A stretch of 42,808 nucleotides of DNA, taken from NCBI GenBank assembly GCA_905235135.1, contig CAJOKR010000019.1, positions 1 to 42,808 on the forward strand, read 5' to 3'. Position 1 is the first letter of the stretch. Each line of letters starts with the position of its first letter. The notes below the pieces were generated by a model. The model had not been told where the DNA came from, searched no databases, and saw only the letters and a program-made list of their open reading frames with translations. The position numbers and the translations under genes are program-made. Below, one piece after another: positions 31,694 to 39,777 of the stretch. This stretch comes from an uncultured Bacteroidales bacterium. Its GTDB lineage: Bacteria > Bacteroidota > Bacteroidia > Bacteroidales > WCHB1-69.

Positions 31694-31701
31694 TACTTTT
31701 G
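31694..31701 (+). promoter_or_regulatory. -7 box for the CatA-like gene
   Basis: TACTTTTG followed by ccgcc, 23 bp upstream of the ATG at 31725, resembling the extended promoters at 27626 and 32976 in its 3' part. Confidence 0.6.
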
Positions 31702-31724
31702 CCGCCTCAACCCTAAAATGTAAA

Positions 31725-32342
31725 ATGAAACAAGAAATCAATCCCAAAGAGACCAACCGTGCCTTCGCATTCGAGATGTGGATGAGCGCCCCCATGCCCA
31801 TGGTGACGCTGGTAAAAACCATGGATGTCAGCCACTTGCTGAAACTTAGCCGAAAAAACAACATCAAGTTCAACACGCTGATGTGTTGGTGCATTGGCAA
31901 GACCGCCAGTGAGACGAAGGAACTCCATTTGTTGCCGGAGAACGGAAAGCTGTACCAGTACGACCAAATTGCCATCAATGTTGTGGTGCGCAATTGTCGT
32001 GGCGGAATCAATTCCTGCGACATAGCCTTCTCAACCGACATCCAGCAGTTCAACCGCGATTACCAGCAATTAACGACCAAAGTGGCGGAAGAATGCCAAA
32101 GCAGCTTCCTCGACGGCTACATGATCGTTGGCACGTCTGCCATGATCCAGACAGAGCTCGACTGCATTGTCAACCAATATACCGACAAGTTCCTCAACCC
32201 GATGGTGATGTGGGGCAAATACCGCAAACGCTGGTTCAAGACCATGCTGCCAGTCTCGTTCCAATTCCACCATGTGCAGATGGACGGCGGGGATGCCGCA
32301 CGGTTTCTGGAAGCATTGCAACAAACCATCTACAAACTATAA
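31725..32342 (+). CDS. CatA-like O-acetyltransferase
   Basis: 205 residues from the ATG at 31725. The chloramphenicol acetyltransferase fold signature is clear at the C-terminus: FQFHHVQMDGGDAARFLEAL (about 179-198), containing the HHxxxDG motif with the catalytic His. Other family stretches are NNIKFNTLMCWCIGKTASET and the late LNPMVMWGKYR. It is slightly shorter than classical CAT enzymes (about 215). The acceptor is not necessarily chloramphenicol; several family members have other or unknown acceptors. Confidence 0.87.
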   Translation: MKQEINPKETNRAFAFEMWMSAPMPMVTLVKTMDVSHLLKLSRKNNIKFNTLMCWCIGKTASETKELHLLPENGKLYQYDQIAINVVVRNCRGGINSCDIAFSTDIQQFNRDYQQLTTKVAEECQSSFLDGYMIVGTSAMIQTELDCIVNQYTDKFLNPMVMWGKYRKRWFKTMLPVSFQFHHVQMDGGDAARFLEALQQTIYKL

Positions 32343-32375
32343 GTTACATATAGTCATAGAAACAAATACAAAAAT

Positions 32376-32936
32376 ATGTTAAAACGATTATTTACAGCAA
32401 CTTTCGTGTTCGCGGCACTTCTGTTTGTCGCAGGCTCATGCCGCACGGTACAGAACACCCTTGAACCCACTCCCGCTCAGGTAGCGGGTCACTATACCTA
32501 CCAGCATGGGTGGAATTATGATGTCGCTGAGGCACACATTGATGTGCACGAAACCGGCACCATGGATTTCTATGACGATGGCACTGCCCTTGATTCCGCC
32601 CGGCAGGTCTATAAGGTGATTTTGAACGACGGCGGCGCGGTGATTTGGGTGTTCAACTATGTCAGCCCGAGTAGGTGGCGCGTGGAGGGCGAGGACTTCT
32701 ATTTCGCTGGCGAAGAGAAGACTTTTCGGATGGAGTTTTTGGAAACAACCCTTGAGGGATGCGACGAATCGCAGACCACCGAGCTGGGTGAACGTATCCT
32801 CAAGAGCGTGCGCGGCAGCATCGGTCGGGAGACCAAGTTTCATCTTGACGGACTAACCGACAAGGAACTGATTTGGAGCTACACCTACCCCGATGGGCAC
32901 TCCGACACTTGGGAGTTTTATCGAGTTCGGCATTGA
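32376..32936 (+). CDS. Lipoprotein of unknown function
   Basis: 186 residues. The lipoprotein signal ends in LFVAGSC (Cys 22). The mature part looks like a single beta-rich domain: HYTYQHGWNYDVAEAHIDVH, WRVEGEDFYFAGEEKTFRME and the closing SYTYPDGHSDTWEFYRV, reminiscent of lipocalin-like quantification domains with a Trp/Tyr core. No named family is claimed. It begins 33 bp after the CatA-like gene. Confidence 0.75.
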   Translation: MLKRLFTATFVFAALLFVAGSCRTVQNTLEPTPAQVAGHYTYQHGWNYDVAEAHIDVHETGTMDFYDDGTALDSARQVYKVILNDGGAVIWVFNYVSPSRWRVEGEDFYFAGEEKTFRMEFLETTLEGCDESQTTELGERILKSVRGSIGRETKFHLDGLTDKELIWSYTYPDGHSDTWEFYRVRH

Positions 32937-32940
32937 TTAT

Positions 32941-32990
32941 TCCGCCAAGTGAAAACGCATTTCCTCATTTTTACTACTTTTGCCGCTGGA
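32941..32990 (+). promoter_or_regulatory. Extended promoter module of the DUF2807 gene
   Basis: Contains -7 box TACTTTTG (32976-32983), 28 bp before the ATG at 33012, and aligns without gaps to the promoter of the acyltransferase gene (27591-27640). Confidence 0.65.
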
Positions 32991-33011
32991 AATTTTTAAA
33001 CAAAAACAGAT

Positions 33012-33773
33012 ATGAAAAAGACATTGATTATGCTATCGTTGTGCGCCCTATTTTGCGGATGCACAAAGGATTGGGGACTCTCCACAACCCGGAACTATCC
33101 CATCAACGGTCCCTTCACAGGTCTTGAGGTGAGCAACGCTTTCCAAGTCACGGTCAGCGACCAGGTGACGGATGTCGTCGTCACGGTGGGCGATCTTGCC
33201 CATAAAAATGTTGATGTGAGGGTGGTGAACGGCAAGTTGCACATCGGTTTCAAGCCGATGTCGACTAATGGCTACAACGGAGTGGCTACCGCAGTCATCC
33301 CGGTGGCTGTGCTTCGTGACCTCGACCTCAGCGGTGCCTCGTCGTTCACGGGCGACCTCACCGGAGATGACGTGGAGATCGACCTTTCGGGAGCCTCTTT
33401 CTATAGGGGTAATGTCTTGGCCAAAGACCTCGATGTTGATCTTTCGGGGGCTTCCACCTATTCGGGCGTTGTCGAAGCCGATAAAATCAATTTCGAGCTT
33501 TCCGGTGCTTCAAAGGTCACGGTTGGCGGTGACTGCCAGAATGAGGTGAAGATGGATCTTAGCGGCGCCAGCAGACTGGCGGCTTCCGACCTGTATGTTC
33601 CTGTGGTGCGTGGCAATATGAGCGGCGCCAGTGAGGCTGATGTCACTTGCTGCACGAGCCTAAATGTGGAGCTCAGCGGCGGCAGCACACTCATTTACGG
33701 CACCATTAGTGATGACTGTCACCCTGACGTCAACTGTCCTTGCTCCGGCGGCTCTATCGTTAGACCGCGCTAA
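33012..33773 (+). CDS. DUF2807 (head GIN domain) lipoprotein
   Basis: 253 residues. The lipoprotein signal ends in LFCGC (Cys 17 most likely). A long run of beta-helix-like repeats carries the family hallmark LSGAS: LDLSGASSFTGDL, IDLSGASFYRGNV, VDLSGASTYSGVV, FELSGASKVTVGG, MDLSGASRLAASD and VELSGGSTLIYG. The 'head GIN' start NYPINGPFTGLEVSNAFQVT is also present. The C-terminus ends CPCSGGSIVRPR. A predicted periplasmic or surface adhesin-like lipoprotein; function unknown. Confidence 0.92.
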   Translation: MKKTLIMLSLCALFCGCTKDWGLSTTRNYPINGPFTGLEVSNAFQVTVSDQVTDVVVTVGDLAHKNVDVRVVNGKLHIGFKPMSTNGYNGVATAVIPVAVLRDLDLSGASSFTGDLTGDDVEIDLSGASFYRGNVLAKDLDVDLSGASTYSGVVEADKINFELSGASKVTVGGDCQNEVKMDLSGASRLAASDLYVPVVRGNMSGASEADVTCCTSLNVELSGGSTLIYGTISDDCHPDVNCPCSGGSIVRPR

Positions 33774-33794
33774 GAGAAGCGTCCAAATATAACG

Positions 33795-33833
33795 GCGGTC
33801 ACGATGCCCCTTGGTTTCGTGACCGCTTTTTTT
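33795..33833 (+). terminator. Strong rho-independent terminator
   Basis: gcggtcacga pairs perfectly with tcgtgaccgc across a 12-base loop, followed by seven T. It isolates the accessory block from the cell-wall cluster. Confidence 0.92.
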
Positions 33834-33863
33834 GTGCTCGGTTGTGCCCCGATGCATATTTTG

Positions 33864-33930
33864 CTCCAAAATTTTCCATTTATTTCCAATGCTGTTCCAG
33901 ATATAGCGTGATATTATCCATTTTGATCCA
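33864..33930. promoter_or_regulatory. Helically phased TCCA array upstream of mraZ (candidate MraZ operators)
   Basis: TCCA occurs at 33865, 33875, 33885, 33896, 33917 and 33927: steps of 10, 10, 11, 21 and 10 bp. On the minus strand this is TGGA(A/G) every helical turn. E. coli MraZ binds TGGGN repeats separated by 5 bp, that is, with a 10-bp period, upstream of its own operon. The base change from TGGG to TGGA is plausible for a distant MraZ, but binding is not shown. Confidence 0.55.
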
Positions 33931-34015
33931 TGATATTTCTGTAATAAACTGAAAATAAACAATATAACTGCCGTTGTTGATACTAAAACCTAATATATTG
34001 TTTATTAGTGATTTA

Positions 34016-34141
34016 TGGAAATTGTTGAAATATGTTGAAAACTTTTTTCCATTAGTTTCCATGTTGATAATCAATGATTTATATTGTATTTTTAACAACA
34101 GATGTTAAATAAGTTTCGGATTATGGAAATTAGATATGGAA
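34016..34141. promoter_or_regulatory. Second set of TGGAA/TTCCA motifs close to the mraZ promoter
   Basis: tggaa at 34016, then tgaaa at 34026 and 34036 (10-bp steps), ttcca at 34047 and 34057 (10 bp), and tggaa at 34124 and 34137, the last pair covering the -33 region of the promoter at 34148. The 33834-34177 region contains no gene and is strongly A+T-rich. Confidence 0.45.
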
Positions 34142-34147
34142 AAATTA

Positions 34148-34155
34148 TATTTTTG
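34148..34155 (+). promoter_or_regulatory. -7 box for the mraZ/dcw operon
   Basis: TATTTTTG, 22 bp upstream of the mraZ ATG. No TTTG is present at -33; TGGAA motifs occupy that position instead. Confidence 0.65.
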
Positions 34156-34177
34156 TCGCTCAAAATTGTGACAAAAA

Positions 34178-34660
34178 ATGGCAATCGAATACGGATATTG
34201 GGAAGTCTCGATAGAGAAGAGCGGACGGCTGAAGCTGCCCATGGCTCTGCTGCGTTCGTTGTCGGAGGAGGACCGCAGAACCTTCTATGTCACACACGGC
34301 TTCGGTGAATACATCACGCTCTGGTCCGAAACAGCTTACCGAAAGCAGATGGACTACATGAATTCCCTCGACCGTAATCTGTCACGCGTCAAGCTCTACC
34401 GCAACGCTTTCTTGCGCAACACCGCGCAGGTGGAGTGTGATGCCCAGTCGCGCATCGTTATCCCCAAACCGATGATGGACATGTATTCCATTGACAAGGA
34501 GTTGGTCATGGTGCTGGACAACGGACAGATTGAGATGTGGAACAGCAAGAAATACCATGAGAAGTTCGACATGAGTCCTGAGGAACTCGAAAAACTCAAC
34601 GAGGAGATGCACCTCGGTCACTTTTTAGCGGAGAAGGAGGGCGCCGATGGAATATCATAA
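34178..34660 (+). CDS. mraZ: Transcriptional regulator MraZ
   Basis: 160 residues, with two SpoVT/AbrB-type DNA-binding halves: SIEKSGRLKLPMALLRSL (about 11-28) and CDAQSRIVIPKPMMDMYSID (about 88-107). MraZ forms a ring-shaped oligomer that binds repeats upstream of itself and controls the division and cell-wall operon. It overlaps rsmH by 14 bp. The phased array upstream is its likely target. Confidence 0.94.
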   Translation: MAIEYGYWEVSIEKSGRLKLPMALLRSLSEEDRRTFYVTHGFGEYITLWSETAYRKQMDYMNSLDRNLSRVKLYRNAFLRNTAQVECDAQSRIVIPKPMMDMYSIDKELVMVLDNGQIEMWNSKKYHEKFDMSPEELEKLNEEMHLGHFLAEKEGADGIS

Positions 34661-35555
34661 CCCTGTACTCCGTCAACTTTCTGTAGATTATTTGGTTACC
34701 GACTCGAACGGCACGTATGTGGATGTCACGTACGGTGGTGGTGGTCATTCCCGCGCCATTTTGGACAGACTGGATAACGGCCGTCTTATCGCCTTCGACC
34801 AGGATTCCGATGCGCAGTCGCAATTGATTGAGGACGAGCGTTTTACTTTCGTCCATTCCAACTTTAAGAATCTGACCCGTTTTCTGAAATATCATCGGGC
34901 GTACCCTGTGAACGGCATTTTGGCCGACCTCGGTGTCTCCTCCCATCAGTTCGACACCCCGGAGCGCGGCTTCTCCTATCGTGAGGATGGCGTTTTGGAT
35001 ATGAGGATGAACACGCAAACCGGTGAATCGGCGCAAGATATTGTAAATAAATACGATGAGAGTTCTCTGAGCGATATTTTTTACCGTTACGGTGAGCTTT
35101 CCGAAGGACGTTCTTTGGCCAGAAATATTATCAGAGCCCGGGAGAAGGCTCCCATTGAGACCACCCGGCAATTAGTGGAGGCAGTCCGCCCGTCGCTGAT
35201 GCGCGGCAAGGAACTCAAGACCCTTTCCAAAATTTTCCAGGCCATCCGCATTGAGGTTAACCAGGAGATGGCTGTGCTGGAATCCTTCTTGGAGCAAACG
35301 GTAGATGCCTTGGAGGTCGGAGGGCGACTGGTCGTTATCTCCTATCATTCCTTGGAAGACCGGATGGTGAAGAACTTCATGCGCGCCGGCAATCTGCGCG
35401 GTGAAATAGAAAAAGACTTCTACGGCAACCCGCTGACCCCCTTCAAGCTGATTACGAGAAAGGCTGTTATGCCTGATATTGAGGAAATTAACCAGAATCC
35501 ACGTGCCCGCAGCGCTAAACTGCGTGTTGCCGAAAAAATCATTCCCCGCACATAA
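34647..35555 (+). CDS. rsmH: 16S rRNA (cytosine-1402-N4)-methyltransferase RsmH
   Basis: 302 residues. SAM-binding loop VDVTYGGGGHSRAIL (about 26-40), DLGVSSHQFDTPERGFSYRE (about 94-113), MRMN, and ISYHSLEDR near 233-241 are all standard for RsmH (MraW). It methylates C1402 in the ribosomal decoding centre. Its stop overlaps the ftsL-like ATG by 1 bp. Confidence 0.96.
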   Translation: MEYHNPVLRQLSVDYLVTDSNGTYVDVTYGGGGHSRAILDRLDNGRLIAFDQDSDAQSQLIEDERFTFVHSNFKNLTRFLKYHRAYPVNGILADLGVSSHQFDTPERGFSYREDGVLDMRMNTQTGESAQDIVNKYDESSLSDIFYRYGELSEGRSLARNIIRAREKAPIETTRQLVEAVRPSLMRGKELKTLSKIFQAIRIEVNQEMAVLESFLEQTVDALEVGGRLVVISYHSLEDRMVKNFMRAGNLRGEIEKDFYGNPLTPFKLITRKAVMPDIEEINQNPRARSAKLRVAEKIIPRT

Positions 35556-35971
35556 TGGAAACGACATCGAGAAATAGCAACACCCGGCAGCAGGAGAAAT
35601 CCAGATTCCGCAGCTTCTTCTCCAACATCTTCGGCGGCGAGATTTTGGTGAACAAGAAGATGCGTCCGTGGTATTTCTATTTCTGCTTCGTGCTCGTGCT
35701 GGTCGTGGCGCTGGTGGTCAGCGAGCAGCAGATCCGGGCCAAACAGCGGGAAATTGAAGCTTTGGAAAATACGTACAAGCTGGAAATCAGCCGGTTGAAG
35801 GCCAATAACCAGTTTATTCCATACGAGAAGAATAAGATCCTCATTCAACGGATGCAGGAAAAGGGATATGTCACGGACGAGAAACAGTGTTTCACGGTGA
35901 AGGCGACGCCGAAGCCGGTGGAGAAACGTCGTTGGTTTAAAAGAAAGGAGCGGAAACATGAGGACAAATAA
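35555..35971 (+). CDS. ftsL: FtsL-like division protein
   Basis: 138 residues. A basic N-terminal cytoplasmic tail (about 1-37), one membrane helix (WYFYFCFVLVLVVALVVS, about 39-56) and a periplasmic coiled coil (EQQIRAKQREIEALENTYKL, about 57-76) give the bitopic FtsL/DivIC topology, with a basic C-terminal tail. Sequence identity to E. coli FtsL is not obvious; the assignment rests on topology and position between rsmH and ftsI. It overlaps ftsI by 14 bp. Confidence 0.82.
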   Translation: METTSRNSNTRQQEKSRFRSFFSNIFGGEILVNKKMRPWYFYFCFVLVLVVALVVSEQQIRAKQREIEALENTYKLEISRLKANNQFIPYEKNKILIQRMQEKGYVTDEKQCFTVKATPKPVEKRRWFKRKERKHEDK

Positions 35972-38222
35972 CAAGCCCGAAGTCGCCCCGACTACCCTGC
36001 GGCGGATGTCCGTCGTCTATCTGCTGGTGGTTCTGCTGGGCATCGCCTGCCTGGTCAAGATCCTGTATCTCTCGATTTTTGAGAGCGCCGTCGCGTCCGG
36101 CACTTCCGAAAAGTGTGTGGATAAAACCGAGCCGGGATGGGAGGACAAAGTGAAGGACGATACCTACTGTTATGTGTGCGAGAACACGCTGCGGCCCGTC
36201 CGTGGTGAGATTTACGACGACCACGGCCGTGTGCTGGTGGCCAACTTCACCGTTTTTGAGGTCGCTTTTGACGGTAAGGGTTTCGCCAAGCAGTATGCCG
36301 ACACGCTCCAAAAGAATCCCAAGGCTTACGATGAGATTTTCCGCCAGTTAGCAGACGATTTCCAGGCCCAGTTCAAAGACCGATTCCCGAAATACAACGC
36401 CGACTACTATTATCAGTTTTTTATCGGCAATATCCAGAAGAAGCGTTATGCGACCCTCTTCCCCGTGAAAGAGTGGGACGAGCGGATGTGGGTCACTGGT
36501 GTGGACACGGCATTCATCAAGAACCGGCCGTATCTATATAAAAATGTCAAGGACGAGAAGTCGGGTGATTCGCTGCGGAAGCGCAGTATGTACACCCACT
36601 TCAACTTTGTGCCCGCCAACGTGCGCATCAACCCTTACGGTGAGATGGCCAAGCGCACGCTCGGGGTGGAGACTCCCGACCGCAAATACGGGCTGGAGCA
36701 TGAGATGAACGATATTCTGGCCGGCGTGGAAGGCAGTAAGAAGTACCTCGAACTCAACCACGCCAAGGTACCGCTTCGCGAGCGCATGGATCCCTCGGAC
36801 GGCTATAACATCCACACAACCATCAAGTTGGAAATCCAGCACGCGGTGCATAACGAGCTCTCACGGAAACTCTCGGAGCTGAATGCCGAGTGGGGATGTG
36901 CCATCGTTATGGAGACTGCTACTGGCGAAATCAAGGCCATTTCAAACCTGCGCCGCGCCGCTGCGGATGCTTCCTACTACACTGAAAGTATGGAGTATGC
37001 TCTTAATGCCAAGGTCGAGCCCGGTTCCACCTTCAAGCTGGCTTCATTGCTGGCTTATCTCGAAAAAGTGCCCAACGACACGGTCGGTCGCTATCCCATT
37101 TACAACCATACTTTCGATTATCCCACGAAATCGGGGCAGATTAAGCACTATACGAAGGTGGACTACAAGTACACTTCCATCGAGGTGCCTCCGATTGAGG
37201 TTTTCCAGCGTTCCTCCAACGTCGGTATGGCCAGTATGATTTTCGATGCCTACGGCAAAAGAGGCTTCCCGCAGTATCTCGCACAGTTGAAGAAGATGGG
37301 ACTGTTGGACACGATTCACAGTCAGTTGGGTGACCTGCTGCCCGCACGCATTCGGGATGGTTCCAACGATTTCAACACCTACTACGCCACCTGTTTCGGT
37401 GCCGGTTTCAACATCCCGATCATCCGTACCTTAATATATTATAACGCTATCGCCAATAACGGGAAGATGATGGCACCGCTGTTTGTACGCTATGTCACAA
37501 ATACTTACGATACTATCCAGCGTTTCGAGCCGGAGGTGCTGATGGATTCGATAGCGTCGGCCTCCACGGTCAAGAAGGCACAGCACTACCTGGAGCAGGT
37601 TGTGTGGGGTGACAATGGTACGGCACGTCGATTCCGCGACGAAAACTGCATGTTTGCCGGCAAAACGGGTACCCGTGACATTTGGGACGAGAGCATCCAC
37701 GATTACCGGAAGGACATCAACGCAGTGTCGTTCTGCGGCTACTTCCCGATGGACAAGCCGCAATACACGGTCATCGTCTATATTTACGGAGTTCCCCATC
37801 ACAGCACTGTGGCCGCCGATGCCTTCGCCAAGATTGCCCGCAGCATCATGAACAGCTCGAACTATAGCGCGACTCGCAAGGCTTCTGATTCGCCATTCAC
37901 CCCGCTGGGCCGCACCGCCCCCATCCGCAGACAGTATTTCAACACGCTAATGGCTGGCTTGGGCTACGACACCGTTCAATATGATACCGATGTGCCATAT
38001 CTTCGTGTGGATCAGACTGATACAAATAGACATGTCACGGCCCGTTCTTTGCCGCTGAACCAATACCAGAAAATGCCCGATGTGCGCGGGATGCTCGCTT
38101 CCGATGCTGTTGCCGAGGTCATCCGCGCCGGCTACAAGGTCCGCATTTCCGGCAAAGGCCGCGTCAAAACGCAGGTGCTTGACGATAAAACGCATACCGT
38201 GAAATTGTACCTGGACCCGTGA
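35958..38222 (+). CDS. ftsI: Septal penicillin-binding protein FtsI with a PASTA domain
   Basis: 754 residues. One N-terminal membrane helix (about 15-38). Dimerisation domain with RPVRGEIYDDHGRVLVANF (about 79-97). The transpeptidase domain has the SxxK box in PGSTFK (Ser 357, Lys 360), an SSN motif in QRSSNVGMA and the KTG motif in FAGKTGTRD. A PASTA domain closes the protein (MPDVRGMLASDAVAEVIRAG). It makes septal peptidoglycan crosslinks with FtsW, encoded downstream. Confidence 0.95.
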   Translation: MRTNNKPEVAPTTLRRMSVVYLLVVLLGIACLVKILYLSIFESAVASGTSEKCVDKTEPGWEDKVKDDTYCYVCENTLRPVRGEIYDDHGRVLVANFTVFEVAFDGKGFAKQYADTLQKNPKAYDEIFRQLADDFQAQFKDRFPKYNADYYYQFFIGNIQKKRYATLFPVKEWDERMWVTGVDTAFIKNRPYLYKNVKDEKSGDSLRKRSMYTHFNFVPANVRINPYGEMAKRTLGVETPDRKYGLEHEMNDILAGVEGSKKYLELNHAKVPLRERMDPSDGYNIHTTIKLEIQHAVHNELSRKLSELNAEWGCAIVMETATGEIKAISNLRRAAADASYYTESMEYALNAKVEPGSTFKLASLLAYLEKVPNDTVGRYPIYNHTFDYPTKSGQIKHYTKVDYKYTSIEVPPIEVFQRSSNVGMASMIFDAYGKRGFPQYLAQLKKMGLLDTIHSQLGDLLPARIRDGSNDFNTYYATCFGAGFNIPIIRTLIYYNAIANNGKMMAPLFVRYVTNTYDTIQRFEPEVLMDSIASASTVKKAQHYLEQVVWGDNGTARRFRDENCMFAGKTGTRDIWDESIHDYRKDINAVSFCGYFPMDKPQYTVIVYIYGVPHHSTVAADAFAKIARSIMNSSNYSATRKASDSPFTPLGRTAPIRRQYFNTLMAGLGYDTVQYDTDVPYLRVDQTDTNRHVTARSLPLNQYQKMPDVRGMLASDAVAEVIRAGYKVRISGKGRVKTQVLDDKTHTVKLYLDP

Positions 38223-38240
38223 TTGTTTTCCAATTTGTGA

Positions 38241-38280
38241 ACCTACCTTCAAAAACCTAAAACCTATAACCTAAAACCTT
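38241..38280 (+). repeat. Heptamer tract between ftsI and murE
   Basis: Units aaaacct, aaaacct, ataacct, aaaacct in succession, ending 10 bp before the murE ATG. Confidence 0.75.
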
Positions 38281-38290
38281 TATAAAGACA

Positions 38291-39766
38291 ATGAAACCAT
38301 TAAATATACTGCTGAAATCGTTGCGCTCGCATGAGCTGACGGGAAATCCGGAGCTGAACATTTCGGAGATTCTGTTCGACTCGCGTGCCGTGGCCGCGCA
38401 GGAGCGTGATAATGTCACGCAACTGTATGTGGCTCAGCGTGGTACGCAGACCGATGGGCACAAATACATCCCGGCTGCTGTGAAGCAGGGATGTCGTGCG
38501 GTGGTGTGCGAGGAGTTGCCCGAAACCCTTGACGAGGAAGTCTGTTACATCAAAGTTCCCGATAGCTCAATCGCTTTGGGGCAGCTCGCCGACGCTTTCT
38601 ACGACCATCCGAGCCGTAAGCTCAAGTTAGTGGGTATTACCGGCACCAACGGCAAGACCACCACGGTGACTTTGTTGCACCGTCTCTTCATGCTGGCGGG
38701 TCACAAGGCAGGATTGCTCTCCACCATCGTCAACAGGGTGGGGGAGGAGGAAGTTCCTGCGACCCACACCACGCCCGATGCCGTGGAACTCAACCGTCTG
38801 CTTGCGCAAATGGTTGACAAACAGTGCGAATACTGTTTTATGGAGGTGAGCTCCCACGCGCTGTGCCAGCACCGCGTCTCTGGGTTGCGATTCGCTGGCG
38901 CTATCTTCAGCAATATCACCCACGACCATTTGGATTTCCACAAGACGTTCGCGAACTATATTGCGGCGAAAAAGTCTTTCTTCGACAAACTGCCCAAATC
39001 CGCCTTTGCACTCACCAATATTGACGATAAGAACGGTCGGGTGATGGTGCAGAACACGAAGGCCAGCGTTCACACCTACAGTTTGCGCACCGCTGCCGAC
39101 TTCAAAGGGGTGGTGATGGAGAACGCTTTCACAGGTCTTCACCTACGGGTCAACAATCACGAAGTTTTCTTCAAACTCTGCGGTAAGTTCAATGCCTACA
39201 ACCTGTTAGCGATTTATGGCACTGCCGTGCTGTTAGGTATGGGTGAAGAGCTGGCGTTGACGAAGATGAGTATGCTCGACGGTGCTGCCGGACGTTTCCA
39301 GATGATGCGCTCCGCAGAAGGTGCCACGGCAATTGTCGATTATGCGCATACGCCCGATGCGCTCGAAAACGTGCTGAAGACCATCCGCGACATCGTGGAC
39401 AAGGACGCTGAGGTGATTACCGTAGTGGGCTGCGGCGGCGACCGTGATGCGCTGAAACGTCCTGAGATGGCGGAGATTGCTTGCAAGTACAGTTCCAAAG
39501 TCATCCTTACCTCTGACAACCCCCGCACCGAGGATCCGCAGGCCATTTTGAACGATATGCTCAAGGGTGTTCCTGCGGGGAAAAGCAAACAGGTAGTTGT
39601 CATCGAGAACCGTCGCGAGGCCATCAAGACCGCTTGCATGATGCTGACTCCCCAAGGAGTACTCTTGGTGGCAGGTAAGGGTCACGAAAACTATCAGGAA
39701 ATCAACCACGTCAAGCATCATTTTGACGATACGGAAGAAATTAAGAATTGTCTCAATATTCAGTAA
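38291..39766 (+). CDS. murE: UDP-MurNAc-L-Ala-D-Glu:meso-diaminopimelate ligase MurE
   Basis: 491 residues. ATP-binding loop GITGTNGKTTT (about 115-125), the central Mur ligase motif (CFMEVSSHALCQHRV), the carbamylated-Lys region (HKTFANYIAAKKSFF) and the C-terminal specificity motif DNPRTEDP (about 413-420). DNPR indicates meso-diaminopimelate rather than lysine as the added amino acid. It adds the third residue of the peptidoglycan stem peptide in the cytoplasm. Confidence 0.96.
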   Translation: MKPLNILLKSLRSHELTGNPELNISEILFDSRAVAAQERDNVTQLYVAQRGTQTDGHKYIPAAVKQGCRAVVCEELPETLDEEVCYIKVPDSSIALGQLADAFYDHPSRKLKLVGITGTNGKTTTVTLLHRLFMLAGHKAGLLSTIVNRVGEEEVPATHTTPDAVELNRLLAQMVDKQCEYCFMEVSSHALCQHRVSGLRFAGAIFSNITHDHLDFHKTFANYIAAKKSFFDKLPKSAFALTNIDDKNGRVMVQNTKASVHTYSLRTAADFKGVVMENAFTGLHLRVNNHEVFFKLCGKFNAYNLLAIYGTAVLLGMGEELALTKMSMLDGAAGRFQMMRSAEGATAIVDYAHTPDALENVLKTIRDIVDKDAEVITVVGCGGDRDALKRPEMAEIACKYSSKVILTSDNPRTEDPQAILNDMLKGVPAGKSKQVVVIENRREAIKTACMMLTPQGVLLVAGKGHENYQEINHVKHHFDDTEEIKNCLNIQ

Positions 39767-39777
39767 ATCAGTAGAAT

